NCBI GenBank assembly: GCA_007922195.1
Contig: ML681967.1
Location: forward strand, 9,200,594-9,264,593
From: Podocnemis expansa
Taxonomy: Eukaryota > Chordata > Testudines > Podocnemididae
Reading direction: 5' to 3'
Length of the DNA stretch: 64,000 nt
The notes beneath the pieces were generated by a model, which saw only the letters and a program-made list of their open reading frames with translations, was not told the origin of the DNA and ran no database searches. Positions within the stretch are counted from its first letter, which is position 1. Every line of letters starts with the position of its first letter. Shown in pieces: positions 44,689 to 56,344 of the stretch. Both the position numbers and the translations under genes were made by a program.

Positions 44689-47034
44689 GCTCACATGGAT
44701 TCAGCTACACTACTGGTTGACTGACTAACTGGACTAGGGGCAAACACCCAAGACAAGGCATAAGGCACTGTCTTTGGTGCACCTTTGTATTCTACTGGCA
44801 GTCTAGCTGCTTACGGCACTACAGCCCTCTTGGGAGAAGGCAGTTTCCCCATGTGAAGAGAAGGGCAAGCAGGAACTATGATAGCTCCTTGTCTTGATTT
44901 ATGGAGAGGAATGGTAACAAACCAATGATACAAACAAAAGTGGGCTTGGAGCCGTAAACCACAGCAGACCAGGTTTACCAAAGAGCTGGATAGATTGGTT
45001 AGTTGCTGATTAGAATGCAACTCTTATTTAGGGTCCCAAATGGAAGCTGAGCTCCCTGGAAAAATCTGTTCCCAGTGACAACCTGGCTGCAGGATGGTCT
45101 GATCCTGTGGCATTCTTTGGCACCAGGCTTCATCCTGACTTTCCACTGAGATTGGTGCTCATGAGCTGCTCAGCCTGCCCAGAAACAGGCCTCACTGGTC
45201 CCATTGGGCCCATCCTTCACCCAAATCTTGGGATGTTGGGTGGGTTCCACACTGTGTCAGGACTGTATTATCCTTCCTGTCTACAGTCTGTTCAGCTGCC
45301 TCCCTGACTCTGTCCCCAGGGTAGTTCCAGTATTTAAAAACATGCTGCAGGGGGTGGGCGGAGGCTGTGTTTTTCCCAGGGACGTTCATAGTTAAAACAG
45401 AGCTCAGCTGCCTTCATGAGAGCAGGGAACAGGGGGAGCCCCCCCACCTTGTTATGACTATTAAGATGAAAAAATATGACAGCTGCAGCATCCAGTCATT
45501 TTTTAAAAGTGATGTCTCTGCCTGAAAAAGCACTTTAAACACAGAGAAATTTCCTAGGAAATTGCATGATCTGTCACCCCCCCCCCCCGCTGCATTCCCC
45601 AACTGTTAGAACCAAAATGTAGTCTAAACAGCCTGGCTCCTGAAGCCACAGCCCTCAATCAGGGGTGCAAACACCGGTGGGCTGGGAGACAAGGCCAAGA
45701 GCGGAAGATCAGCAAGAGCTGGAATAGAAAGGGAGAGGGCTGCAAGGGAGGAAGAGAGAGAGGGGTAGAAAGAAATTACACAGAAGAACTAAAAGCCAAG
45801 ACACAGACAAACCCAGTTTGGGTGAGATGGTGGCAGCATGTGCCTCATTGCTCACAGCTGTAGAGCATAGTGGGTGGAGAGCCCTGGCAGTTGATGGTAG
45901 GCCATGCAGGAGTTCCTGGGCAGTCTCTCTGGCCTGCTGGACTTTGTGGAGTGCAGGTAGAAGCAGATTGGGAGCACAGAGGATGATCTGGGATACACAC
46001 AACCCGAGAGCATTGGAGGGGGGCTTACCCCTTTCCTTGGACCTAGTAATCAGAATTACCCCATCTGAAATGCTCAAGGGTCCCTAACAACTCATGAATC
46101 TCACCATGACCAGGGATTACCCTAACACCCTCCCCCAATTGTCAGCTAATAACAATATTATACCAATTTAGTGAGCATCCTCAATACCCCCCCCCTTAAT
46201 CCACCCTCCCCCCCAATTTCAAGTCCTGGAAAGAATACTGACCATGACCCAATGCAATAAATAATCACATATTCATACAGGGCTCAGCCACATGGGGCAG
46301 ATGAAGCCCAGGGGCAGATGAAGCAGAGTGTGACCTGAACACCCTTGCTCCTGCTCTGAAGGGGGAAATGCCCAGAATCGGACATATCTAGCACAGCTTA
46401 CAGTCCTTGTTTTCAGTGGAGGTGGTGCCCACCTGTCCCCTCCTGCTCACCTGTGCAGAGCTGAGGTCACAGAGGAAAGGAAGTGGTTCTGTGGATCTGC
46501 TTCCCCTCCCGCAGCACAACCCGTAGGATGAGGAGCTGGGCAAAAAGGAGTAACTGGGCACCAGATGCCTCTCACTGCCTTGTGCCACTGTGAGATTTGG
46601 GCCTGCACAGCCAGCAGCATCAAACACTCACACCCATGGCCTGCCTATAAGTCAGAGCAGCAAACAAACAGGGAAGATGACAATACTACAGTTCTACAAG
46701 AGGCCTGGATTCCGTCAGAAATCCACTGTCCGAGTGACCCCATGAGCAACATACCACCATGTTGAAGATCAGCCTCACTGGTGGCTTTGCCAGGGAAGAG
46801 AGCCTGGAAGTCTATCGGGGAACTTGATATTGCTGGCATTGTACCACCACCAGCCACTGTGTGCCCTGCAGAGATGAGGTAGGCTTTGGGATACAGTCCA
46901 GGTCGTATGTGGCCTTTGCACAGAAATACCCCGCTTCCAGCCTGATCATCAGCAGTACCCTTTTACTAGGACAGAGGGTTGGTCATAGCAGCAGTAAGGA
47001 ATCCAGTGAACGTTTGTCCTGCTCCAGCATCTTT
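44689..47034. other. No gene recognised
   Basis: C-runs at about 45,577-45,588 and 46,189-46,214. Frames at 45,709-46,077 (-) and 45,818-46,087 (+) overlap on opposite strands and have no domain. Confidence 0.5.
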
Positions 47035-47240
47035 CACATATCAAAGTGCCTTGCAAACATGTAGTTAACACCCTTTGATATAAATGAAGTATTATTAGCC
47101 CTGCTTCAGAAAGGGGCAAACTGAGTCTCACAGAGACCTGACTGACTTCTCCTCCAGAGTCAGTACCACAGCTGGCCTTTGAACCTGAATCCCAGGCACC
47201 TGTTCAGACCATGAGACCACACTGCCCCCTAGAAACTACA
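47035..47240 (-). repeat. MIR/CORE-SINE
   Basis: AAGTGCCTTGCAAACATG, CCTGCTTCAGAAAGGGGCAA, ACTGAGTCTCACAGAGACCT and GGCCTTTGAACCTGAATCCC follow reverse-complement MIR to its tRNA-like head. Confidence 0.75.
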
Positions 47241-49590
47241 GTAACTTTTCCTCTGCAAATGCTTCCTACTGTTCCTGCTGTGAGCCAGCCTGCGCAGAGC
47301 TGCAGGCATGGAGACTGACAGTGAAGGAGTTTGCAGACTGAGGTCCATGGGCTGAGAGAGCTAGGGAGGTTTCTCCATCTCTTCAAGCTATGTCTGCTTT
47401 TTCTTTATTTGGCTCATAATGATGGGCAACGCTGAGACCTTTTCTCATTAAATCAGCCAAACCAACCAATGCATCTTGCAACTCAGGCCTGAAAAAGCTC
47501 CTATTAATAGTCCTCCCAACCTGGCTGCCAGCCATTTGGCTTCCAAGTGGGAAGAGCGTGTAGCTGAGTTGTTGGTTCTTTCAGCTTCTGTTTTCCTTTG
47601 TGGTGGGGAGGTTAAAGGGGGTAGTGACTCTGCTGGTCTCCAAAAACCATCTAGTTCTTCCCCAGGGGGGCCAATAGAAGTAGCAGAAGTGGACAACTGG
47701 AGTGCAAAGCTTTGAGGAATGGTAGAGATGGAAGTTATAAAGCAGGGAGGAGGGAGCTAGTCTCATTTACAGCTAGGTAGTTTGAGGCACTTGAGGTCAT
47801 TTCCCTCTCCTTTTTTGGCAGACTTACTGTAAAACTATTAGTGCATTAACTCAGGTTCTTATAGTGCTGGAATACCATCTTTAGTATGGTTTTAGTGAGA
47901 CATGAGGGAAGCATTCCTGTTGCCCAGCAGCAGGTCTGCAGCTGGGAGAACTTGTCAGATGAACAACTGGAGACATGCCTTTGTGGCAATGCTCGCTATC
48001 TCCTAAGGGTGTCAGACAAAACAGGGCTATCCAGAGGATGTTAGCTAATCAATTAATTCTTACCCCATTTCTCCAAGAAAGTAAGCCACAGAGACGTTCT
48101 CCTGACTGAATAGGCTTCCCCATCCCAGGAGACGACATCCGCTGCCTCTCTTACAAGCAACCCCAGCAGATCTGTGAGCTCACAGTGCCCATCTTATTAG
48201 ACATAGGAGGTGAATATCACTGCCAGCTGGCATCCGGGGCGGAATTTTCCCAACCTGGTTGGCAACGCATGGGTGTTTTACCTTAGGGAGCACATGGAGA
48301 AACACAGCATAAAATAGCTGCAGACAATTAAAGGACTGAACAGGGTATTGGAAAAGCAGGGTTTTCAACATCCATAAATAGCTTGCTATGCAATGTTCCA
48401 TAACTCCTTGTTCATTCTCTCCTGAAGTACTGACCCCAAAGGGCTGGTCACTCATCTTTACATGGGGCTCGAAAGTCGATGAAAGTGTTTTTAAACAGTT
48501 CAGGATGCACTTGGGCTGGGTGATTCTCTTCTTTGGTTGTTTCACTAGGAATTTTTTTTTGAATGAAAAAGCTCAATTGCGTCTCTTAACTCCCAGCCCC
48601 TCTGCCACTAACCAAACAGTGACAGAGAAGAGATCTGAGTGGGAGGTGGAAAGAGGGCTCCAGGAGGTAGCGTGGGGCGGGGGGGGGGGGGGGGATTAAT
48701 TTTTTGAGATGCCAGGTGGACAGCTGTAAGCCCACCCACTGCTAAAACCCCTCCCCCAGCCTAAGGGGAGGTGGCACTGAGCCTGGATTCAACTAGGTAT
48801 TGGGGACAACTAATGACAAACAGGGACAGGAGTGGAGGGGTCAAAGATTCAAAATGACGGATTTGAAGGGGGATACTGAGCAGAGGACCCCCGACAGCAC
48901 CCACTGTTCCTGAAAGGTGTCAAGGGAGCCAGTGGATGCTGCCCAGAGGAACTCTGCCTGGACATGTGCTCGGACCAGGGCCTGGAAGTAGGCCCCACAG
49001 TCACAGGCCCTTCCCTCAGCCAACCTCCTCTCCCTGGTCTGATAAATGGTGAGCTTGGCGTAAGCCAGGAGGAGGTTGGCAAGGAGGTCCTGCAACTTTG
49101 TGGGGCCACAGATAGGGATTGCATAAAGGAATATATGTGGGGAAAAGTGCAGCCAGAACCTCAGTACCTGGTTCTGGAGGACTTATAAGAGGTTCTGTAG
49201 TGTGAAAAGCTTTCCTCTGAAAGGACCAGTGAGGGCATTCAGATGCCTCATTGCAGGGTTTGAAGGCAGTGTGCTCAGGATGCAGAGCATGTGTGCAATA
49301 CATGTGTAGGGAAAGGCAGTGTGGCTCTGACAAGTACAGGGTGAGGGGAAGTGGGGTGAGCGAGGTGTAGAGATGCTGGAGTGCTTATGGAAGCAAGGGG
49401 GCTGCTCTCATAGCATAAGGCATGGAGACTCAACTGTCTCAGGAACAAGAGCTGGAAAGAAAGAGAAGTACCATGGTCTCCTGGGCTGAAATTCATTTGT
49501 GTCTGTGTGAGAGAGTGCATGTGTGGGTAAGACAACATATTTTACACAGTACTCATGGAAGATCTCCACAGACAGGGGACTATTGGCCTC
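47241..49590. other. No gene recognised
   Basis: 47,395-47,530 is an AT-rich repeat-free patch (GCTCATAATGATGGGCAACG, CTCATTAAATCAGCC) that could be a conserved element. 48,679-48,694 is a run of 16 G. Overlapping frames near 48,841-49,333 are on opposite strands without domains. Confidence 0.45.
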
Positions 49591-50094
49591 CTAGGGTACG
49601 TCCACATGTCTCTCTTTTATTTCGAAATAACACTGGTTATTTCAAAATAAAAGAGATTAGGTCCACATGACGTATTCTTATTTCGAAATGACCAGCTCCA
49701 TCATTTCAAAATAAGAGCCACCATTTCAAAATAGCTTAAACCTACTTTAAATCGAAACGGCTGTTATTTTGAAATGGTTATTTCAAAAGAACACCGTTTG
49801 GACGTGTTATTTCAAAATAACCATTGTTTTGAAATAACACTTTTGCCCTTCTCCTTCCCAGAGTGCCTTCCTTTTAGCCTATATTGGGTGGGGGCATGGC
49901 CGGGGGGGGGCATGTTGCTACACCTCCCATGGTGCCCCTCTCTTAAAGCGAAATATCAAGTCCTGTGTTTGGACATGCTATTTTGCTTGGAGCTTTTCCC
50001 TTAATTCAAATTAACATTTTCTTAATTAAAATTAACTTATTTTGAAATAAGAACTTTATTTCAAAATAATGATGTATGTGTGGACATAGCCCTA
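49591..50094. mobile_element. Harbinger-like MITE filled with TTATTTCGAAATAA words
   Basis: Ends CTAGGGTACGTCCACATG (49,591) and GTGTGGACATAGCCCTAG (to 50,095) are inverted. A CTA on each side (49,591-49,593 and 50,092-50,094) fits a 3-bp target duplication as made by PIF/Harbinger elements. About eleven copies of TTATTTCGAAATAA and its C-to-T forms fill both arms. A roughly 100-bp unrelated core lies at 49,840-49,945. Confidence 0.8.
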
Positions 50095-52326
50095 GTTTCT
50101 TGAGAATAGAAGTGTGGGGATGTGGCTTACAGGAGAGGTATGTGGAGTTGCTGTCCCTTGTGTTCAGGGTGAAATGGGCGGTCTGTATTTATCCCTGGTC
50201 TAGGATCTCTGGGGCCTCTGTTATCCCCATCTAGTTCTCTATCTAGAATGAGAGAACTCAATCCCTTTTGTGGCTGCTTCTGATTGCCTGTGAGGCTCTG
50301 GCTACCAGGACAGGTCAGAAAAGCATGAAAAGTGGACCCAGCTACTCAAGTGAAAATGCCAGGAACAATATCTCCAGCTGCAGATGATGTAGAGAGAGAC
50401 ATGGAGCCATCAGATCTTGGCTGTGTGCTGACAGCTGAGCCTCAAAAGCATGGGGAAACCATAGACCACCTCTGTCATCCCTGCCTTAGGCCAGCCCTAT
50501 TTATATACTCAAACAACGGCTGCACCAACTTGATCCCAGAGAACACCAGGCAGGATGGGTGTTGCCTTGCTCTGGTCATGACGGGAGGTTTCCAAGGAGA
50601 ACCTCCCATGCTCTTACTGACTCCAGTGAGTTCTGCACAATGCATGGACCAGCCTTTGAGCCTCTCTGCACAGAGTTCACTGTTGCTGACAGAGGCTCTG
50701 TTGCAGGTGTGTTAGCCAACATTCATGTGCAAGAACTGGGGCTTCCCAGCTGGCAATAAAGTGAGTTATTAGCCAACATGCACCTGCACCTGAGGCAGCA
50801 TCCCTGTTAGATACAACAAACCACTCAAATGGGTATTTTAATCATGGCTTAGTAGAGTTCAAAACACAAGGTTGGTAAATTATCATTGCAGCCTGAGTCT
50901 CACGCTGTTCGTAATAGTGAACTGAGGCATTTCTGAGGTTGGACTGGTAGCAGGAGGATGTGGAAGTAGGGGAGCATGGGTGTGTTTGGGAAAGGGTGGG
51001 AAACAGGAAGGGCGACTTGGAGACGAGATATGGCAGTGTCTCCATGAGAACTGAACTGGATTTGGCAGGAAGGTTTCCTCCCATTGAGAAGGCCCCCTCT
51101 GTTTTCCCCGGTATTCTGCCCTGGTGTCCTCCCCTGTAGAACACACAATACAAATGGTGTTTTCTCCAGTGGGCCCTGGGCTGAGGGGAAGTGTTTGGCA
51201 GGCCTGTCTGGCAGCACTGCCTGGAGCTGAGGGTGGTTCTGGGAAGAATTATGAAGTTTGCCAGTGTGGTGCAGCTGAGCTGATGCTCTTGTGGCTGGAC
51301 TGTCCACACGCAGGGTGGTTTTAAGGAGGAGGGGTAGGGAGGTGCAAGAGTCAATGGAGGAGGGATGGTATTCCAACCAAAAGTCAGTTCTTCAGCTGCT
51401 GGAAATGGCCACAGCTCTTTTCAAGTCAATACACTTATTTGCAGCAGCTGAGGAGCTGGCCCCAGAATTTCTCCGTGGCAGTGTGCCCCAGAGCAATGAA
51501 AAGTTAAGTACCATCACTGGTCAAGGGGAGAAATGGCCCAACTCCAAAAAAGCCAAGAAGATGGTGCATTCTCATACTAGCTTTAAGCTGGGGTAATTCC
51601 ACTGGCTTCAGTGGACAGAGTCCTGATTTTCAACAGTGCTAAGTGTAAGCTGAATCAAGCCTGACAGATGCAGGTGAGTGACTGAGGAGGGATTCCCCTA
51701 TAGCTCTGGGGGAACTAAGCCTCTGTTACAGGGTATCCATGTTTACTAGTTCTGCACTTTGAGACTGGCTTGCTTAACATGTAAAACAATGAGCCTGAGC
51801 CCAGAGTAGGGCTGAGGAAAGCAAATCAGATGCCATTTGGGAAAGAATTCCTCCCTTAAACTGTGCTGGTATAGGTTTTTTAAAATTTCCTCTTTCAATT
51901 CCTGATAAGAAAGCTCTCCAGTCTGAGATGCTGGGATACATCGCTGCTCACGTCCAATTTCACTCAGCAGCAGGGAAGATGTTTTGCGTGCTGATATCTC
52001 CCCACCCCACCTCAGGCCATGTTCCTCTCCCTCTCAAATTCATGTTTTTTCCTCCTTGGAGCTTTGATAGCCAGTAGCAGCAGACTGGAGATACTCAGCA
52101 CAGGACAAACACAAAAATGACCTCAGTTTACCTCATGTCTCCTCTCTTGCAAGGGCCTGGGGGAGGGTAGCAGCCTCAACATCCCACATCCTTTAGTAGC
52201 AAGATGCAGGGAATTAAATAATGATTGCTGCTGCAATCTATTCCCCTTGCCCCACAGCATAAAAAGTTGACTAATGGGAGTCTGATCCAAAGCCTACTGA
52301 ACCTAACAGGTGGTCCTTCTATTGCA
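50095..52326. other. No gene accepted
   Basis: The longest frame, 50,842-51,354 (-, 170 codons), overlaps a second minus frame (50,900-51,376) and shows no domain. A plus frame at 50,332-50,715 (127 codons) is likewise unassignable. Confidence 0.4.
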
Positions 52327-52945
52327 GGAGTGGCCAACCTGAGGCTTGGGAGCCGTATGCAGCTCTTAAATGAAAAAGGGCAGCTCGCAGAAGAATATCA
52401 GCTAATTAGTTTAGGAAAGGAGCCCCAGACTAGGAGTTTTAAATTGCGTGCCCTGAGCATACTCTGAGCATGACCCCCAGTGCCTAGCTGCAGGAGTGGC
52501 CAGGTAAGGGGGCCCTGTGGGGGGGGTGCTGGCCCAGGGGAGCCAGTGTCTGGGCCTGGGAGTTTAGGATGCCAGGGAGAAGTGGTGCATGGTTGGAGAC
52601 AGAATGGAGAAGTACAGCATGGTCAGAGACGGTGGGGAGAAGCACGGCATGGTCAGGATTTTAAAAAACTTGCCACTAGCCTGCAGTCTTCTACTTCGAG
52701 TGACAGCTAAGATTTTACTGTATAGGCCTAGTTTTCATGGTAACCTTAAGTAATTATCAGAATCTGACATTAGTAGGATCAATATTTGCCCTCTTTTTAC
52801 AATAAAATTAAAGTGTGCAATGAATTTTAAACTTTAGTAATTTTGGAATAGGTAAAACTATATGGCTATATGCCTCAGTGCGGCTCACGAAGGTTTAATA
52901 ATCAACTTGTGTGGCTCTTGAGTTCCATATGTTTGGTCACCCCAA
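52327..52945. mobile_element. hAT-like non-autonomous element
   Basis: The left end CAGGAGTGGCCAACCTGAGG (52,325-52,344) matches a common family starting CAGGGGTGGCCAACCTGTGG. The right end, CTTGAGTTCCATATGTTTGG followed by TCACCCC, is its decayed inverted partner. Subterminal GGGAGCCGTATGCAGCTC and TGTGGCTCTTGAG support this. The flank before it (TTCTATTG) has no matching copy after it. A short tandem (CATGGTCAGAGACGGTGGGG-type) lies near 52,590-52,660. Confidence 0.65.
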
Positions 52946-53044
52946 TCGACTTCTCTGCACTATGGACTAGGTCTAGGAAAGCCATACAATATGATGAGCT
53001 GCAGGGAGAGTCTCAGATGTGTGCCAAGGGCCCCGTTGTCTATA

Positions 53045-53400
53045 GAGATGATCTAGTGGCCAAGGTGCCAGCCTAGGATTAGCAAGACCTTGGTTCAACT
53101 CCCTTGTCTACCACAAATTGCCTAGGTTAACCCTTGGCAAGTTGCTTGGGGTTTGTTTACACAAACTCTTAGCTTGCAGCTAGCTGGGGCATAAATTCAG
53201 CTTGCTGTGCACAAACTACGTAGAGCCTGCGTTGTCTGCTAGAAGTTCCACGGTGCACTTTAATCTCCTCCCGTAGCTCATGATGGACCTTTCAGTATGT
53301 GGCAGGCTAGAGTGACATCCCAGTCTGCCACAAAACGAGTGTTCATGCAGCTATGTCCTTAGTCTCTTAGTGCCTCCATTCTCCTCCTGTAATACGGGGA
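53045..53400 (+). repeat. MIR split by a later insertion
   Basis: The tRNA-like head and first core half (GATCTAGTGGCCAAGG, TTGGTTCAACTCCC, CCCTTGGCAAGTTGC) end at about 53,150. The continuation (AGTCTCTTAGTGCCTCCATT, CTCCTGTAATACGGGGAT) resumes at about 53,360. The expected MIR text is contiguous, so about 200 bp was inserted. Confidence 0.7.
53150..53355. mobile_element. Short insertion within the MIR, probable MITE
   Basis: Left GGGTTTGTTTACACAAACTC and right TTCATGCAGCTATGTCCTT have the 'GTTTACAC' and 'CTATGTC' flavour of the other MITE ends. The exact ends and target duplication could not be fixed. Confidence 0.45.
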
Positions 53401-53559
53401 TAGGTGCGCTGTCTGACTCACCACAGAGACCGTTCTGGGTATTTCTGCTAAGAATTGTGTCTCTAGTTATCCTTCCCACCAGAGGAATGGAGCACCTGAG
53501 CACTGCACAGACATTAACAGACGTGTCCTCACAACCCCTTCTGAGTCCTAGGGGTATGT

Positions 53560-53725
53560 TTATCGTCATTTGCTAGAGGGGAAACCAGGGAGATTAAGGG
53601 ATGGTGCATGAAGGTGCTCAAGGACTCTCAGGCAGAACTGGGAATTGAGCCCACATCTCCTGAGTCCCGTCCCAATGCTGCATGTGTGAGGCCAGCCTTC
53701 CACACAACACAATGGCTTATGGCCA
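53560..53725 (-). repeat. MIR/CORE-SINE
   Basis: GTCATTTGCTAGAGGGGAAA, GGGAGATTAAGGGATGGTGC, CAGAACTGGGAATTGAGCCC and ATCTCCTGAGTCCCGTCCC follow reverse-complement MIR. Confidence 0.7.
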
Positions 53726-53756
53726 TCAAATATCATCATGCTGCAGGCATCTAGGG

Positions 53757-53942
53757 CACTGTTCCCTCTAAGCTGTGCGCACGTGCGCGTGCACACAGAT
53801 CATGAAACCTGCGCACACAAAAAAATAAAGTGCGCACAAAAAAATTCAGTAGTGCTAATATTGGTGCTCACAAAGAAATGTTTTTGCGCACACCAAGAAA
53901 TTGTTTGCGCACACAGTTTATGAGTAATTAGAGGGAGCACTG
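53757..53942. mobile_element. hAT-type MITE with GCGCACAC-rich interior
   Basis: Ends CACTGTTCCCTCTAA (53,757) and TTAGAGGGAGCACTG (to 53,942) are inverted, 13 of 15 matching. The interior has repeated GTGCGCACA/TGCGCACAC words, unusually CpG-bearing. No clear target duplication (ATCTAGGG and ATGGGGTG). Confidence 0.75.
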
Positions 53943-54649
53943 ATGGGGTGCCATCCTGACAACACTGTGCTGCTACTTCCGTCACAGCAGGAAGAAGACT
54001 CTGGAGCTTGGCAGAAAGGATGTGACAGGACTGGTCAAGACCTAAGAGCTTTTATTCTACAAAGTGAATGTGATGGAGTGTTTCACGGGAAAATGACAGC
54101 AACCTGCTGTGCCTCAAGAGACAATTATTTTCCCTTCATTGGAAATAACTGAATTTCTCCATCAGCGACACTAGCAATGTCACTGACACCAATAGCTGCC
54201 TTTGGAAAGGAATCCTCTTCATCGATAGGTATTAAACCTCTCTGTTTCTACCCCCAACCAAGCTCCCTCTTTCCTCTCTGCCTTCCTGTCTCTCTCCTGC
54301 TCTTTTACATGACATGCTGATCAGAAGAGCTGAACAAATAGTGCACAGAGAGCAATTTATCTAAAGAGTTTACCCTCTTTTTCTGGTCACAGAATATCCC
54401 TGAACTGATTATGATTCCCTGCCATTTATGTCTTTATCAAATCAAATCTATCCCCTAAATAGTATTTCTGAATTTTCTACTGGTAGATATTCTAAACTTG
54501 AGTCACAGGGCTTAGTTTGGCTATTGGCTGCACAATTATAATTTGGACTGTGGTGGTGCCTAGGGACCCTGTTCAAACTGGCACCCCACTGTACTATGCA
54601 TTATTGTAGCAGTGCAGTGGCTCTGCTACGGCCCACATGGAGTTAAAAA
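53943..54649. other. Nothing recognised
   Basis: Unique-looking. Confidence 0.45.
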
Positions 54650-55340
54650 GGTATGTGTAGCCAACAGTCAATCAGGTGAAAGGGCTGCAGCAGCCAATCA
54701 GAGGGAGGCTGCTGGTATATGAAGGAGTAGTGGTGGTTGCTGCAGAGGGAAGGATCTCCTCCTGGCAGGCTAGTGGTGGGAGCCAGCACCCTGGAGGACG
54801 CTGAGTGGAAGCAGGGGATCCCACCAGAGCAGACTGTGGCAGTGGTTGGAGCAGCAGTCCAGAGCAAGGAGGCCAAGGAGCAGACAGTGGCTGGACTCCA
54901 GTGGGGAGACTGCATGCAGCTGGGGCTGTGGAGAAGTGCCCCAGGAAGCTGACATAGACTGTGAAGACTGGAGGGAGGTGGAGACATATAGGGTCCCTGG
55001 GCCCAGGCCTGGATAAGTGGGTGGGCTCAGGCCCCTTCCCACTCCCTCAAAATGCTAGGAGAAGCATGAGTGCCTGAAGTGGCACAGGCTCATAGGCCAT
55101 TGACTATTTTAGTGGCCAGAATGAGGATTTTGTGGCCATGGACTGTTTTAGTGGCTGGAACCCTGGAAGGGGTGGACTTTGAGCTTAGCCGAAGGACTAA
55201 GGGTCTGGGATTGGACTCAGGAACAGGAGTTGGCATGTGAAGAAGTGGAGTACAGGCCATCTGGAGGGGGGACCACTTGAGCAAATTCCCCAGAAACACC
55301 ACCAGGAGGTGCCCTCCAGGTGGGTCTAGTGCTGCACCTG
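54650..55340 (+). repeat. Possible decayed LTR
   Basis: TGTGTAGCCAACAGTCAATC at the left, then GCAGCCAATCAGAG, a TATA-like GGTATATGAAGG (about 54,713), a long G/A-rich body and a CCACCAGGAGGTGCCCTCC stretch at the right. This resembles solo LTR-type repeats of turtles in composition and order. No TG…CA ends, duplication or internal coding region was confirmed. Confidence 0.35.
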
Positions 55341-55384
55341 CTTACAATTGCACATACAAAGAGACAGAGGGTGAAAGGTTGAAA

Positions 55385-55680
55385 GTATCACCCCAGTTTA
55401 CAGATATGGAACTGAGCCTCATGGATATTAAGACCCCAGTGCTGCAAGCTGCTGAACTTTGAAGCCACAGGCTAGCAAACCACTGAAGTGCATGACTAAC
55501 AGTACCTACAGGTGTGGTCTCTTTGACACTGTCCTCCACACACAAATGTGCTGTGGTGGACTGAGACTGTAGTGTTCGCTATCCATGGGACCTAACCCTA
55601 AATTATTTGTCTGAGATCATCCATGGAGCTTGCAGCGGAGCCAGAAACTGACCCAAGGTCTCCTGAATACTAATAGAAGC
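55385..55680 (-). repeat. MIR, apparently interrupted
   Basis: ACCCCAGTTTACAGATATGG and AACTGAGCCTCATGGATATTAAG (55,390-55,435), then after about 170 bp TTTGTCTGAGATCATCCATG and GGAGCCAGAAACTGACC (55,607-55,655). In MIR these parts are adjacent. Confidence 0.5.
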
Positions 55681-55955
55681 CTTAAACAGGGCCCTCCTTG
55701 CTGTCTCAGTAAAAGTTCCATGGTGGGGTTCCTGTTCTCTGATCAGATGAGCATAAATGTAGAAATTCACTTCCTAATGCATGTTCCACGCACATTTTCA
55801 CTGGTGAATCAGATAGGAGACTGATACATGTGCACCAGTGCTCTCTGAAGGAAAGAACTATGACAGATTCCTTTGGGGATAGGATAATGGCTTAAATGTG
55901 TTTCCCTTTTGGAAAGGTTAATTTAGACCCTGGGAAAGAAAGTCTTTATATATAT
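55681..55955. other. Nothing recognised
   Basis: Unique-looking. Confidence 0.4.
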
Positions 55956-56180
55956 AATCAGCACTTACCTAGTGCTTTACATTTTCAGAGTGCTGTACAA
56001 ACATTAACTAATCAACCATCACGTGGCCCTGTGAGTCAGGGAAGCACCATCATCCTTATTCTACAGAGAAGATAACTTAAGCCCAAAGAGGTTACTGTAA
56101 GTCACATGGCAAGACAGTGTTGCAACCAGAATTAAGACCTGACTCAGCCCACTGGACCACAGTGCTTTTAAGTGATATCT
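55956..56180 (-). repeat. MIR/CORE-SINE, near complete
   Basis: TAATCAGCACTTACCTAGTG, GAGTGCTGTACAAACATTAA, TATTCTACAGAGAAGATAAC, GTAAGTCACATGGCAAGACA and CACTGGACCACAGTGC follow reverse-complement MIR end to end. Confidence 0.8.
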
Positions 56181-56344
56181 GTAGGCATCAAGCAATTCAT
56201 ACTTGTTTGGCTGCTGGCACAGGGTAAGAATTTACAACCCTACCAGTGACCACTCTTCATGCCCTAGCCGGTTCTGCCCTTAGCCAGCAAGCCAAGTTGA
56301 AAAGACACTTATTCTTCACAAGTTCGAAAAATAGTCTAGTCCAT

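Noticed and set aside
50842..51354. 170-codon minus frame
   Set aside because: A second minus frame is open over nearly the same span. Composition looks non-coding and no domain is visible.
52225..52467. 80-codon plus frame as a gene
   Set aside because: It crosses the left end of a hAT-like element; the GVANLRLGSRMQLL part is the translated terminal repeat.
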